A DNA stretch of 64,000 nt. It comes from Euryodendron excelsum (lineage: Eukaryota > Streptophyta > Magnoliopsida > Ericales > Pentaphylacaceae). The DNA lies in assembly GCA_033060915.1 (NCBI GenBank), contig CM065382.1:7683001-7747000 (forward strand), given 5' to 3'. Of the stretch, positions 1-13,800 are shown piece after piece. The notes below the pieces were generated by a model. The model saw nothing but the letters and a program-made list of their open reading frames with translations, did no database searches and was not told the origin of the DNA. Position numbers and translations under genes: made by a program. Each line of letters starts with the position of its first letter. Within the stretch, counting starts at the first letter, position 1.

Positions 1-93
1 TAGGTTACCTATACTCTTTGCTTTTCCCTTTCTTCTCTTTTCTTTTTCTCTCTCTCTTCTCTTTTTTTTTCTCTCTTTTTTCTCTCTCTTCTG

Positions 94-141
<48 letters not shown>

Positions 142-2340
142 CTTTCAATCTCTCTTTCTGTCTCTTTCTCTTTTCTTTCTTTTCTTTCTTGCTTCCTCTT
201 TTCTCTCTTCCGTTTATATAGGCAAAGAAAAGGGTAAGTTACAAATCACGTGCATGCATCTACCAGTCTTTCCATAACATCTTCAATATAAATGGGTTGC
301 CCCATGTTTTTTTATTTTTCATCTGAATAAGACAGCGGCCAGCACTGTGGCCTACCACTTATGCAAATTTCTTCCAATGATTCAAACAAATAATCCATGA
401 AAAATTCATGTTTGTTTCATTAATCATCTTATGATGAATTAGCATTATTAATGAAAGACGAAAGGGTAGTTTGATTTTTTTTTAAACATGTATATATATT
501 ATACTAGAATGACTAGAAATAAAAGTCAAAACAAAAAAGTATTACACGAGTCTGTTTGGTAATACTGTTAGTTTTCGTGTTTTACTGTGTATTTTTGCTG
601 TGTGTTTTTTAAGATTTGGTGATAAGTATTTGTAGGTTACCGTTATGCCAACAGTACTAAACTAATGTTTTGGAAACAAAAAACACACATTTTAGTATTT
701 TTCATTTTTTTTTTTAATTTTGTAAGCAACTAAAAATAAAAAATAATAAATAAATAAATAAAATAAAAAACAAAAAACATTTACCAAATAAAACCTAGAA
801 AAGTATGCTTTCGCTATTCACATTGAACCCCATTTGATTAATTTGTTGCAGCAATTGTTTCCATCAGACTGTTTCCATGAAACCAACATTTAATTCTGGA
901 TATATGATACGTTGATTGTCAAATTCAAAATCAAATTTAGAATCTATTTAGATAACGAAAAAGTACATAAAATATTGGGTATACGATCAAATCATTGCCC
1001 AATTAGATACGATCGAGTCCTTGCATACCACTTAAAGTTTCAGTATTTTAAACTCAATTATAAGTACAGTTCTTGCCTTGTCCTCTAGTTCTTGACGATT
1101 GTATCAAAAACTACATGACAAAACGAGTATTTGGAGTTGAGAATGAGTTGATAGAAACATGTTTTATCATATTCTCTTTTTCTCTGTACAAGCTCAATGG
1201 GCAGCTAAAAAGGGTTTTTTTTTCCTTCTTCTTGGTGACTTTATTCAGCCGATTAATTTTCTTTGATTTTTGGTTGAAAGAAAATTTTGAAAAAGACCAA
1301 AAAAAATGCTCTTTGTAAAAAATTAAAAAGCCAAAAAAAAGTTATACCAAACAGAGCATCACCTCTCAATATTTGGATCAATTATTACAGGAGATACTAA
1401 CAGATATCATCATCAATAAAATTGCAAATCAAAATAATTAGCTTTCCTTGCCCCTAAGCACTTGAATTTCCTTTCAGATTGATACTTGAATTCAGTAACC
1501 TGAACTATATAAGTCTATCCTTTGATATATATGTTTTTCTCTTAATTTGTTTTCTTACTCTCATCATGTCAAAAATTTTGGTGTGGTTATAGGAACGATG
1601 GATTGCCTTGTTGTTTTGTATTGTGATTTCATCTCCTTAATATGCCACAGTAATGTCCAAAAGAATCACCCTTCTAACAATATAAGACATACATTATTGT
1701 AGTCTTTACATAGGCTAGCTCTACTACTATTTAGCAACACCCATCATGCTCTCAATTGCCTCTTGCTCTTAACTAAATTTTAGATACATGGCATTGCTTT
1801 CATTGGTTTCGATCCTAGGGATTTATAATTTCCCTTTCTCATATTAGTTGAGGTTGTATTACAATTTTACTAGACCCTATTGCTGTTTTTGGACATTGAA
1901 TTTGTCGAGAAAATAAAATTACATGTACATACCATTTTTTTTTGTAGGTAACCAAACGAAATAATGGTTTTGTTTGCGAAATACCTATTCATTTTTGTTT
2001 TATTTTACTAATCCAACCAAGATAAATGGAAGAAATTTAGTGTTTTACACTTCACTTGTTTACTTTTTTTTTTTTTCTTTCCCAATAAGTTCGAGATCTA
2101 AATAGAGTAAGGGGCGGATGTAGAGAGTCAGAAACCTACTTCAAGAATTAGTACTCGAGTATGAGTTATTTCTTGGGGCCATCTCCAAATTTTATCACGG
2201 TAAAATTTCGCAGTGTATGTGGGTTCGTAAGGTTTTATTGTAATTACATGGGTATTATTAGGTTTTACATTGTTCAAAATCAACTAAACCGTCATATCAG
2301 AGCAAATATATCATACTACTGGTGAATTATAGGACATAGA
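1..2340. other. intergenic, AT-rich, no gene seen
   Basis: No convincing coding region. Positions about 30-210 are a pyrimidine-rich CT/T tract. Around 547-797 there is a weak inverted-terminal element: its left end contains GTTTGGTAA and its right end TTACCAAAT, with an A/T-rich interior. It resembles the plant MITE type seen again at 55575-55862. The rest is A/T-rich sequence with no recognisable feature. Confidence 0.5.
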
Positions 2341-2372
2341 TACATGGGTGGGAGGCTCTTGAAATGACTCCT

Positions 2373-2473
2373 TGGGCCCACAAGTCCGGGTGTTTGGGCC
2401 CACAAACGGATGACAGACTCCATCCATCCTGGCCCAATATTATGTGGAGCTTATGAGTCTCTAGGCCGGCCCA
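2373..2473. promoter_or_regulatory. site II (TGGGCC) cluster upstream of the coiled-coil gene
   Basis: Four copies of TGGGCC, or its complement GGCCCA, lie at 2373-2378, 2395-2400, 2431-2436 and 2468-2473, about 330-430 bp upstream of the ATG at 2800. The first two sit inside the palindrome TGGGCCCA. TGGGCY elements bind TCP-family factors in plants and are typical of constitutive growth-related genes. A GA microsatellite at about 2571-2591 probably lies in the 5' leader. Confidence 0.55.
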
Positions 2474-2799
2474 AGAAGCCCTTTTTTCATGGGTCTCTTG
2501 CCGAAGTACCAAACTACCAACACCAAGCGGCGAAGCAGGTCGCCGTTGACATTTTAGAGACAGAAAGTAAGAGAGAGAGAGAGAGAGAGAGACGAAGAAC
2601 AGAGAAGAGGCTTGAAATTGAAATCTTCCGCATTTGGTGGAGGGTTCCAATTGCCGCGCCCTGTCGATTTCTGGATTTGCCCTTCTTGCGGTGGAGGTGG
2701 CGGACTGGCGGTGGCGGTGGCGGAGGTTCTAGTGTGATTCGGCTGGGTGGTGGCGGCAGCGTCGTTGGCGGTAGGAGTTTTGAATTGAATTAATCCTAT

Positions 2800-3063
2800 A
2801 TGGCGTATAGAAGAAGGCAGGGAGTGCCAAGGCCTTCGATCGTGAAAGAAGAAATTGGGAGTCCCCATCTTCGTCCTCCTCCTCTACCGGATGACAGCTC
2901 ATCGTCGTCCTCAGCCTCTTCGCTGGCCGCCAAAGCCATCAGAGCATCGTCCGCCTATCACGACTCCTCTCTCTCCTCTGCATATGGTCATTCCGCTCTC
3001 TCACCCTCCCAAGACCCCAAGGCCCAACCTTGTGAGATCTTCTCCTCCCTCTTTACCAAAGGT

Positions 3064-3160
<97 letters not shown>

Positions 3161-6100
3161 TAAGGTAATGTCTAGTATTATACATGGAGTATGGACGTTA
3201 TGCTCCTAAAGAGAAGAACTTCCGGTGTGATTTACTACGCGGGCTTTCCCATGAAATAACTGATCCCATTTCATTCTAAATCCAGTTGTTAGAAGCTGTA
3301 AATGAAATATATACATTTGGCCATTCCTGGTACTGAGTACTGAGTGGTTTGGTGCTGATATGTTTGTTATCGCGATAAATTCTTTGACAAATTAACTTAT
3401 GCTCTCTGGTTACAAAACTCATCTGCAGTATCAATATGCATTGGTGTTTGTGTGGTATTACTATATCACCTTAGCCAACTTTGTTTCACCTTCCCGCTGA
3501 TTGTTTAATGCAGAACATCTCCTAGTTTACTTTTTGGAATGAACCGCACCATTCTAGACAAACAAGCAAGTGCGACTTCAGAGATTGTTAATAGAAGGAG
3601 GAGAAATCAAAACCCACATAATGAATGGAAATTTTTATTCTTTCGGAATTTTTAGATAAAAAATTCTGCCAGAATGATGTAGCAGTAGTTTCTATGAAAT
3701 TATGAGCCAAAATAGTGGATACTTTGATTTGAAATAAATGGGACTATATCGTTTTGTATAAAAAATTTGTTTGTAAAGGATTACTCTAAAATTAAGGAGT
3801 TGGTGGACATGAGCACTGGTTTTTCTGCTTAGCAAAGCTTGGCTTGCAGCCAGTATTCTTTCACAGGGATGGAATGAATGTAGTGTGCGAATATATTGGA
3901 GTTTTTATAGTCGAGATAAATTAAATTTTCTTATTTGTGTGCTTGAGAATGTGGTTTAATTATTGCATCTATGGAAACTAAGGTGAATGCAAGGAGACCA
4001 TGCATTGAAGCAGGGGGGACCGGAGCAATTTCAATAGAGTTCCACCTAGATAGCCAAAGCTTGATATGGTACCTTACCCTTTATGGAAATAAGGAATTTG
4101 AAAAGATTCATGCCTCTGGAAACCTTGCTTTAACCTGGCATAACTGGCGGCTGTATAATAGTTTACCATTTTGTCTTTGAATCTCTCAAAGCCTCCCATG
4201 CTCATTGAAATTTTGTTAATGACACCTAATTACGAAAATGGTACACCCTTTTATAAAGTGGCTTCTTGTAAGGAAATTGTTCTTATTTTATCTTGGCTTT
4301 GAAGGGTCTTGAACTATGTTACCTGGAACGCGGATCGTTCCGGTATGTGGAACGGGAACGGGAACGTGGTACGCTACATGTTCTAAAATATGGTACATTA
4401 GGGGTAGACTTCTATAAAGTACACTACTAGAATTAAAATACTTCTAGAAGAATTTTCTTCAACAATCATACAGTTAATAAAACATAATTTATGTTTTTTC
4501 AAATTAATCATCTAAAAACACATTCTAGGAGTATTATGACCCATTTTCTTACATATTGTTATACCAAAATTCTATTTTTCTTATATTTTTATTTATTGTA
4601 ATTGATTTTTTTTCCTCCGTTAGGTGACCTTTAAATATATAAATAGAAAAAAAGTTTGGGATTGTTTTGGATCGCTAAATTCACCATTTTGGAACGCTAG
4701 AGTACCATGTTTCGGAACGCCGTTCCAGAAACGTAATTCGCTAAAGTAGTAGAGTATTATGGTAACACAGGTCTTGAATACCTATAAATCCGCCAAACTG
4801 ATGTAGAACAATTGTGAATTTTACTCTCCTACTAGTAGTGAGCCCAAAACTAAAATGGTGAAGCAGAGAGTAGGCTTTTGGGGCTGGTATAAATGGGCTT
4901 TTCTGGCTGAATGGTTAGTACAAACATAGGGTTTTTAAGGGTTTGTATGGGTAACAAAAGGGTAAAGTTTGGGACTCAAGAGAAATTTTTTTTGGGACTG
5001 TTTTGGGGACTGTTCTGGGCACTGAGCAGTAACTTGGCTTGTTTTGTAGTTCTGAAGCTCTAGGTTGAATGTTTAAGAAAAGGTATGGGTTGGGCTTGTA
5101 ATGTGGAATATCTCAGGGGTAAAATAGGTTTAAACAGATTTGTTTATGGAGTTTTAAGGGCTAAAAATGCAGAAAAATAAAGAAGAAGAAGAAAAAAAGA
5201 ACCTAGGTATCACACCCAGGGGCTAGGGCTAGAGTTGTATCACACAATCCCGAAGAAGCTTCGAAAGCTCAAAAGACTGATCCCTTTGAATGGGCTTTAT
5301 AGACTTTTAGTGAACTTGTCCTAACAGGATTTTGACTCAAAAGTCCATTCTACCTTATTTATTTATTTATTTGATTTTTTTTTCTGCTTACTCTTTAATT
5401 CACTCCTCTTGAAAAGAGTGAACCAAACATCAACTGACAAGCGCATACAGGCATTATATACAAAGATCCATTTCTTATCACCAATTTATAAGTCACTTCT
5501 GATAACTCTTTTTTTTTTTCATGAGACACCGGCACACATGTTGCACGGAGGGGAAGGCATTTGAGTTTTTTATTTTTTGGTGAGAAAATATATCAGGTTT
5601 CATTCAGTACTTGTCTTATTTTATAAGATTGAATTATTTTTTCTGTTGCTTTTATAAACAAACTAGCTTTTATTTACAAGATAAAATCATCGGCTGCATA
5701 CCTCTAGGAAAAATCAGGGGGAGTAATGTATTTGATATGTATCTTCCTTTACATTCAAGTATTAAATGAGTTGTGACTTCTTTGCAAACTATTGCATGTT
5801 ATCTTGAGTTGATTCATCACCATAGTTGAAGCCATGAGAAATTTGAAGTGCACAATGTTCTATACGTTGATCTAATTTCATGTCATTGGTGGTTTTAGGA
5901 TTTGCATATTAATGCAGGTCTGTTGTAGCAATTTGCATGGTTGGGACTTTCTAATTTCCACTCGTCCTCATCCTTTTTGAATAAGTAATTGTTGCGCATT
6001 ATCCACACATTGCATAACATGTTTTATTGATTACTTTTATCTTTATACAAAGTTTTACGAGTAGAATTGAAGTGTATTCTTCTTTGCTTATAAGTGAGGT

Positions 6101-9100
6101 GTTTGGGATTGTAGGATTCATCTGCTTTCGAGTATACATCAATGAATAGTTTGAGTGAACCTAAACATGGATTTTGGAGCATTCTGGCAAGGAAAACTAA
6201 AACCATTCTTGATGATGATAATGCAGCCCAACTATTTGAAACACCTGGAAGAACGAGACTGCAGATGTCTGATACTGAAACAAGAGGTCAGGTGAGAATC
6301 ATATTTCAGGATTGCATTTGAACAATAATAATGCTGGATGTCGTTCTGAAATTTAGTCTAGGATATATTTCTAACATGGCTCCAAGTAATTGTTTCTTTT
6401 GGTAAGGTTAACATTTTTAATTGTGAAACATTATAAGTCGGTGTATTTAGTGATAAATTGAGTCCTAATCTCTTTCTCTCTACAAATTTTAATGGGCAGC
6501 TAATTTCTGAAACGTTAGTTCCAGACCATATAGCTGTCATGTTGTTTTCAAATACTTATTTGCTGGAACTTATTTTGATTATTTATCCACATGTTTTCTG
6601 CAGTATCATAATGCATATCATTCACCTGAGAGCTGTGGAAAGACAGAAAATCCTGCATTACAGAAGGGCCTTGTTGCAATTACATCTTCCCTAAGTTATA
6701 TTGGCGGCACCATTGGTAATGCCTTCGAGGTAAGATTCAATATGAAGTCTGTAGATTCTCTTGAGAATATGTAAGACATGCTTGGTTCAAGGATTTTGGT
6801 TAAACTTGGAATTGGGGTTGCTACTGGAGTTGGGCCTCTTAAATACCAATCTGGTGTTTGGTGTGTAATCCTCCAAATAGAATTAGAATTTGCCTTCAAA
6901 ACTAATGTTGAGGATTAGTTAGAGAGAAAAGATGTGCAGCAAAATCCACTGATTAGTACTAAAGCAAGGGGCAAATGAGAAAACAAATGAGATCACCTTG
7001 ATGAATACCTGAAAAGTGAAAAGTGCCAGTTATTGTCAGTAAAGTGCTACTGACGTTGCCACTGTCACTCCCACCATCAAATTGCTATGGTCAACACTCT
7101 TCCTCTGCTACCACCATGACCTCTGTTCTCATTGCCACCTCTATGACACACTATCACTGGCACCATGGCCCCGACTGCCCCTATGCCCTATCCCTTCCAG
7201 GCTGCCACCACCATCATGGTTGCACACATATCCACACATGAAAACCCAAACACACATTCGTACACGCTTATTTAGCGACTTATCCATCGCTCCATATGCT
7301 GCCATTTGTTTTCACTATCAAGTTGGTCAATAATTGTCCCATTTTCTGAAGGAAGCTGGTCTTTACTCAATGGCTTTACTGATTTATTTGTGTTTGCCAA
7401 TGTTGTCCTTTACTTTTTCAGGAGGGTCGTAATATTGTGGAGAACTGGACTGTCGACATCATTCAAGAAACTCGCAAGCTGCAAATAAGGAAAAAAGGTA
7501 GCAGTTCTGAGCAGCAGAATCAGACCTCAAATGTTGGTACTACGCGTGAACAGCCCCTAATGCAGACGCATATGCATCCCCAGATGCAGACTGATCTAGA
7601 CACCTAACTGAGGGCATCTCGCGACGTAAGGTGGCAACTGTGTATCACTGGTTTCAATAATGAAGTATCTTGTATATGTGGGCTGTCTCTCACTTTTCTA
7701 ATTTTTATTTCCATACTAGAACTGAACTCACCAAATTGCTTCTTGTACACAAACATCAATTGCCTTGATCTGTTTCATATATTGTCACAGGTTCACACTT
7801 TTATCCTGCATCAAATACCTTGTATTTTGTGTTCCCCCAGTGTAGAAGCAAGCAGCGCACTGAAAGGCTAAAATCCAGCCTGCTGGTTTTCTTTGTTCAC
7901 TCATTTTTATCTTGATAGATCCCTTTCCATCCTCTGGATTCTAGTAAAAATGTATCTTCGATCCAATGTTACCTTATTTCTGCATGAGTGTGTGGCTTGC
8001 AGTCTGAAATGACTGCCAGTATTCACCTCTTTTTTCACCTATCTACCCAAACATTTTGATGCATTTCGATTCCCATTTGCTTTGTGATAGATAATCTTGC
8101 TCCCATCTATTTGTTGCTGTCAGTATTAATGTTGCTATTATCATTGATGTACTACATTTGAGATGGAGATTGGCATCTGATTAGCCCATACATTTGAAAA
8201 TGACTTCCTTTATATTTGCGGAAACCTGTTACTGAACTATAGGGTTCCCCTAGCATCATCATGATTCTTTTACTGTCATTAGCTTTCAAATCATGATATG
8301 TAACACGAAGATGAGAGCAGGAACTTAAAAAAGTGGAGATGGGGAATAAGTTAGGAACCATTTTTTAGAATTTTTTTGTTCAGTTATCAGTTGCAGTCCA
8401 AATAATATTGAAGTTTACTCGTAGCAACGAGATGCATGATATGCCTTCTGGTTCACATCCCAGGTTGCCATGGCAATGGCTGCCAAAGCAAAGCTTCTTC
8501 TACGTGAGCTGAAGAGAGTCAAAGCAGACCTAGCTTTTGCGAAGGAGCGTTGTGCTCAGCTGGAAGAGGAAAATAGAATCCTGAGAGAGAGTCTTCAAAA
8601 CGGAGATAATCCGGAAGATGATGATTTGGTATTCCTTTTCTTGTTCTACATAAGAGTTCCTCCTTCCTTCCCCCTCTTTTTATCTGTTCTTGCTTTTACT
8701 CAGTTGTTAGTGCAATGCATTCTGTATTTTTAAATTACTGATTTGAACCTCTAGCATTAGGTTGAGAATTCATATTCTAGGTGACACGTTGATTTTAAAT
8801 GGTAATAAAATTTTATATTCGATACTTAAAAGTCAAAACAGTTTTATTTTCTGCTTGCTTGTTGAAAAATAGTTTTATTTTCTAGTATAGAATTTTGATA
8901 TTTTCTTTGTCTATCTGCCCTGTTTTAGACAAGATTTTGCACCCTTTTGTTTTTTTGTTTTTTGGTATGAAGAATAGTAAGTCCTGATTGAAGCGAATCA
9001 ACCTTTCTAGATTAAAGAATTCTAATTCCCATATTTTCATATCAGATACGGCTTCAACTAGAGACACTTCTGGTAGAGAAAGCTCGATTGGCACAGGAAA

Positions 9101-9408
9101 ACTCAGTCTTTGCACGGGAGAACCGCTTTCTAAGGGAGATTGTTGAATACCACCAGCTAACCAATCTGGATGTTATATACTTGGATGAGGGCAGTGAAGA
9201 GGTAACTGAAGTTTACCCCATCAACATATCTCCGGTGAGCAACATGCATTCCACAACTTCAGCCCCATCCGCCTCCCCAACTCCTGAGGTTCCCCGTGCC
9301 AGAAGTCTGCAAGAACTTGCACTGATCTCCCCAAGTGTTTCCCCCTTAAGCTCCTTTGTCGACATCCCCAAGGAGGAAGATTTGGGAAGACTCTCAGATC
9401 CTGCATGA
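2800..9408 (+). CDS. conserved plant coiled-coil protein of unknown function, with an in-frame stop
   Basis: Six coding exons are read: 2800-3066 (or to 3159), 6115-6291, 6604-6729, 7422-7625, 8464-8628 and 9046-9408. All junctions are phase 0 with GT-AG introns. The intact reading is about 433 aa. The N-terminus is basic then Ser-rich ([27 protein letters not shown]). The middle has conserved [19 protein letters not shown] and [12 protein letters not shown] segments. The C-terminal part, about residues 259-352, is a heptad-rich coiled coil ([40 protein letters not shown]), followed by REIVEYHQL and a Pro/Ser-rich tail. I recognise it as a plant-specific family without a known function. An in-frame TAA at 7605-7607, seven codons before the exon 4 donor, would end the protein at 251 aa. 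It could be a real short form, a null allele or a sequencing error. The exon 1 donor is uncertain because of a CT repeat. Intron 1 holds two MITEs. Confidence 0.82.
3068..3157. repeat. (TC)45 microsatellite at the exon 1 donor
   Basis: An uninterrupted dinucleotide run of about 90 nt begins immediately after the phase-0 donor candidate CCG|GTCTCT (GT at 3067). A second phase-0 donor, CGT|GTAAGG (GT at 3160), follows the run. With the second donor the repeat would be translated as a Ser-Leu repeat. Confidence 0.9.
3651..3775. mobile_element. MITE fragment, same family as 34444-34577
   Basis: The segment CCAGAATGATGTAGCAGTAG and the following TTTCTATGAAAT match, in reverse complement, the element in a kinase-gene intron near 34520. 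The outer A/T-rich ends match less well. It lies in intron 1 of the coiled-coil gene. The superfamily is not assigned. Confidence 0.55.
4314..4770. mobile_element. hAT-like MITE, family A copy 1 (457 bp)
   Basis: It starts CTATGTTACC and ends GGTAACACAG, an inverted repeat of 10 bp with one mismatch. It is flanked by a perfect 8-bp direct repeat, GTCTTGAA, at 4306-4313 and 4771-4778. An 8-bp duplication is characteristic of the hAT superfamily. The interior is non-coding and carries GGAACG motifs near both ends. A second copy in opposite orientation lies at 18626-19089. It sits in intron 1 of the coiled-coil gene. Confidence 0.88.
7605..7607 (+). other. in-frame TAA within exon 4 of the coiled-coil gene
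   Basis: The exon 4 reading frame, fixed by its acceptor at 7422, gives ...QTDLDT, then stop, then LRASRD up to the donor at 7626. The next exon opens [10 protein letters not shown] in the same phase. In homologues that I recall from other dicots this linker is continuous, with a Gln just before an LKASRD-like stretch. A single C-to-T change, CAA to TAA, would explain the stop. Confidence 0.75.
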
Positions 9409-9794
9409 AGGGTGTTGCGCTCTCTTTCCCTCTTTCCAAACAAAGGTTTGAGTTTGTATCAATATCATGTTGGTTTTACATTCTTTGCTAATTTTTTGTC
9501 TGCTTCTCTCGTTGCCTGGCCATTTTATAATTGTTTTGTATCTTTGATTGTATTATTTAAGCCATTCGGGGTTGTTGCCGTATGACAAAATGAACTTTTG
9601 TAAGTTATTTCTGTAACTTAAACATTGGGCTGTTGCCAAGCGAAATATTGAGGATATGAAGCTTTTGTTGAGTTCATCCCTGCATTGTTACTGTTAAGAG
9701 ATTAATTTTGCCAATTGATTTAAATATGGACTTGTATTCTTTGTAATGATTTGATTCAGTGGTAATTTGGGAATATTGAAGCTCATGAAAAAAA

Positions 9795-10808
9795 TAAGGT
9801 AAATTACTCAAATCTCCCTTTAACATTTACAAAAATACAAATTTATAGTGACTTTTCTTATTTTTGAATTTTATTTACAAATTTCTCCTTCTATTTAACG
9901 GCCATCAAATATTAAAGAGAAAAAGGTTATGCAATTAACATACAACAGTGATGTGTCTATTATACCTACTTTTTAACATGTAAGATGTCAAAAAAACCTT
10001 TTGTAATATTATTTTCATAAAATATTTCTTTCTAAAAACTATGAAAAATAAATTAAATATTTTTTTTTTCTCTTTCGTCATTCTTTTTCTTCCACATTCT
10101 TCTGCAACTACCATTTGTGGCTAACCCTAATATCCTTGCCTCTACCCTCCATCGCCATTGTTATAAAAACATACAACATTCATATGCATATATAGAAAGA
10201 GGGAAAGAAAGATCATGTCACTAGAGAAGAGAAATTTAAGGTTGTTGGGATGGGCTTGGGAAGGGATGGCAATGGAGCGATAGAGGCGAAGTGGAGTGGG
10301 GAAGTCTTGTGCGTAGTGCTGCCATAGCTGGAGGGGCTGTATGGTGGCTTTCAACAGGAGAGGGGAAGTGGAGTGGGATGGCGATGTACATCTACGAAGG
10401 ATCTTTTACAATCGTGAGGTGCAGAAAGTTGGGGAGTGGCTTATTAGTATATGAAAAAGGCGGATATGGGAAAAAACTTTGCCAGAGAAAACGTTGCCTA
10501 TTAAGATATGAGGAAGGTGGAAGGTTGATTTGAGAGGTGCAGAAAGTAGATCTGAGAAAAAACATTGCCAGCAATGGATGGGTTTAGCTGGAAAGAAAGA
10601 AGGAAGAGTAAGAGATGGATGGGGAGAGAAGATTGCCAGTAGTGGGTGGGTTTGGCCGGAGAGGAAGAAGGGAAAGTGAGAGATGGAATTTCTTTGGTAA
10701 TGAAATTTAAAAGTAAGGGAGACGATTGTAAATTTGAAATAGTTGAAGGAGGTCCTATATTTTTACAAATATTCAGGAAAGAGCCCCAAAAAAATATATT
10801 TGTCAGAA
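9795..10808. repeat. putative 1-kb non-autonomous element with loose terminal inverted repeats
   Basis: The left end reads AAATTACTCAAATCTCCC, then a segment with ATTTACAAAAATA. The right end, reverse-complemented, has GGGGCTCTTTCCTGAATATT followed by TGTAAAAATATAGG, so the ends are loosely inverted. The interior is G-rich on the + strand (GGAGAGGAAG-type runs) and has no domain. A related sequence starts at 63270 and runs to the window end. No target-site duplication was confirmed. Confidence 0.35.
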
Positions 10809-13800
10809 AAGTGCTCGTATACGTCGATCGCGTATGCATAGCACTGACAGGTGAGATTGGGTTGGATCGGTTTTTCTTTTTGGTCTGAGGTTGGATAGCT
10901 TCGATGGGTTAGACACAGTCAATCTGGCCCAATTTGAGTTGGGTCAGGATTTGAAAACTATAATTGAAGCCCAAATTGGGTACCAAAATGTAGGTGTCCT
11001 ATCCATTTGACGCAGCTAGGCCGAAAAAAAATCAGTATTTTATTCTCATTCCAAATGTAAAAAATCAATGTTTAGGATTATTTTAGTAAAAAAAGGTCAA
11101 TTTAATTATGGTTGTTTTAATTTTTTCTCTATATTTTTTGGGCCTTTTTCTATTTAAAGACTTACTAATTCTATTATATAATATCAACCAAAAAAAAAAA
11201 GGCAGTGCTATTTTAGTTTTTTATTTCTTTACAGTTTGCAATATGGAAGTCTCAAACATAAAAAGGGATGATATATATATATATATATATATATATTTAC
11301 AATTTTAGAAGTTAAGATAAAAAAAAAGGTAATGTGAATTTTATTGTGATATTTTATTATTACATTTTCAAGAATTCTTTGAAAATGATAATTAACATGA
11401 TGTCTGAAAATCTAGATAATTATTAATTCTTTGAGTTATTATTTTTAAAAAATTACACATTTTTAGAATCTATGTAAAAACTATCTTAATAAACTTTTCT
11501 AGTCTTACGTATATTTTCTACTAAGATTTGTCCATCACAACCCAATAGTTTGGCGTTATTGCATTATTATTAATCATTCTCTATGCTTGTTTTCAATTTA
11601 GAGTCGCTTTGATAAAATCTTGAATATTTAAGAGAGAGATGTAATGTAAATGGTGTCTAAAGATTTAAATCCCAACAGCTACCAAAATAAGAGAAATATC
11701 TTGTGTTTTGTATGATTGACTGGTGGCATATTACAAATTTTGGCATCATTTATTACCCCAAAAGAGTACATATACGATAGACAAATAGGTTTTTGGTAGT
11801 TACTTTATTGCACTGCAGAACGGTTCCACAAGAAGTACATGATTTTAATAATTGTGGTGTGTTTGTTAATGGTTTTGTTGTGATCCACACATTTTTGTCT
11901 CTGGCCCAAACGAGCTGTGCCATGGACTTTTCAAGAGCAACCCCCGTAGAGGAATCCTATGCTACATTTTTTTTTACCGATTTCCTTATGACAACATTAT
12001 ATTTTTATTAAAATAGTACTTAATTCCCATATTTGAGAATATAAACTCTTCCTATGACTTGGCTATTATGCAAAGTAGCTGTACATTAGTATTCAATTTG
12101 ATCATGGGTTATGTGCCTCTACACAAGGAGAAAATAGTCTGTCTAGATGTGATATCACTAACTAATAAAATAATACCAAACAATTGGTTATTTATCCTGA
12201 TTAGATAAAATCTCGCTATTAGTTTATACAAATCATTCTCTGACATTTCAGGTTACAATGAATTCAACACGCGTTTTATGGGCTTGTGATACCACATGTC
12301 AGCAAAATGTCTTGATATGATTATGCTGTCAGAGTGTCCGAGTCAATTTACACATCTCTCAATTGATCCCTCCCTATTTTGGTCAAAAGCATACCTCTAG
12401 TGGAATGTTTTCTCATAAATAGCGAAAGCTGTCTACTAGCTGTGAGAGAATTTTTAGGTGAGGGGTACAAATAATGTGGTGACATTCATGTGGATTCAAA
12501 ATGAGGTCAGAACCAAGTGGTGATACCTGTGAGAAAAAATAAGTGGGCATTGGATTGTTATGAAACATTAATTTGAAGCTGGACTTTTGCAGGTTGTCGG
12601 AGATGCTTCTGGTGGTACTAAATACTCCAGTGGAATTCACATGAGAGAGAGGGAGAGAGAGAGAGAGAGAGAGAGATATTAAAAATTTGTCACTAATAGG
12701 TTGTGTTAGGTTTGATGAAATTTGAAATACTTAAAAACATGATATGTTCAGAAAGGAACAAGAGAATAGTGCAATTCAAAATGTAAGAAATTCCAGAAGT
12801 CCCATCTGCCAGTAACTGTATGCTAATTCAAACATCAGATCATATCACATAGTTTTATCAGTCCATCTTAACTTAAAGGATCTAACAACAAAGGAGTTTT
12901 ATTGATGAGTACTCATTTCAGCCTGATATGATAAAATCATAAACTATAAACTACATTTGTTTTGTAGGATAAGTCTGTGAGATTAGACTAGTAATCTCGT
13001 GTTCGATTTGACTGTGCAAAAGTGAATTGAGATGTCTAATTCAGACGAAGTTTTTTATTCCCTATGCACCAAAATTAAATAATCTCCGGATTGGAGGCCA
13101 AATTATAAAATTATCTCTTCATTAATCCCGAAAATTTAATGTCCCAAATTTTCATATCCCCTTATCATATCCCTTCAAACAAAACCTGGCCATAATGCCT
13201 TATGTGCTGACAGGGGAATCACCATAGTTGCAGCCAGCGATGCATTGGCTATGCATTCAAAGTCTCCAACCAAGAGTACAGATGTATCGGCCATATCTCT
13301 ACAATTAATGACTCGCACACCCACATTTCAAAACAGTGTCTTCAAAATAGCATGATATATATATATATATATATTTCTAACTTCATTAGTATGATATAGT
13401 TATTGAGTAGCTAGGCACTAGTAAACAATGGTGGTGTTCTTATTTCTACAATTGGTCATGATCACTCCCAATGTTTGCCCCAAAATTTTGGGTTACAACA
13501 AGCACAAGCAAATATATTAATGCAATGTTTTTGTATGTTTTTTGTGATATGGTTATAGAGAAAAGTCATAGCAAACATCATGTGTTGTGTTTAGACTACG
13601 AATTTATTAAGGGTAAAACAAAGAAAAAAAATAAAAGGAAAAATAAAACAAAATAAAAGAGAATTTTTATTCTCTTTTCTCTCATATATATATATATATA
13701 TTTTTCATCATCAAATCTTTGATCCAAATACAGCGATAAAGGTTGACACAATTTCTTCTTTTACATTATAACACTCATTTTTTTGTTGGTTGTCCACACT

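Noticed and set aside
8470..8733. Independent small gene starting [11 protein letters not shown]
   Set aside because: This is exon 5 of the larger coiled-coil gene plus intron read-through; the acceptor at 8463 and donor at 8629 fit the neighbouring exons.
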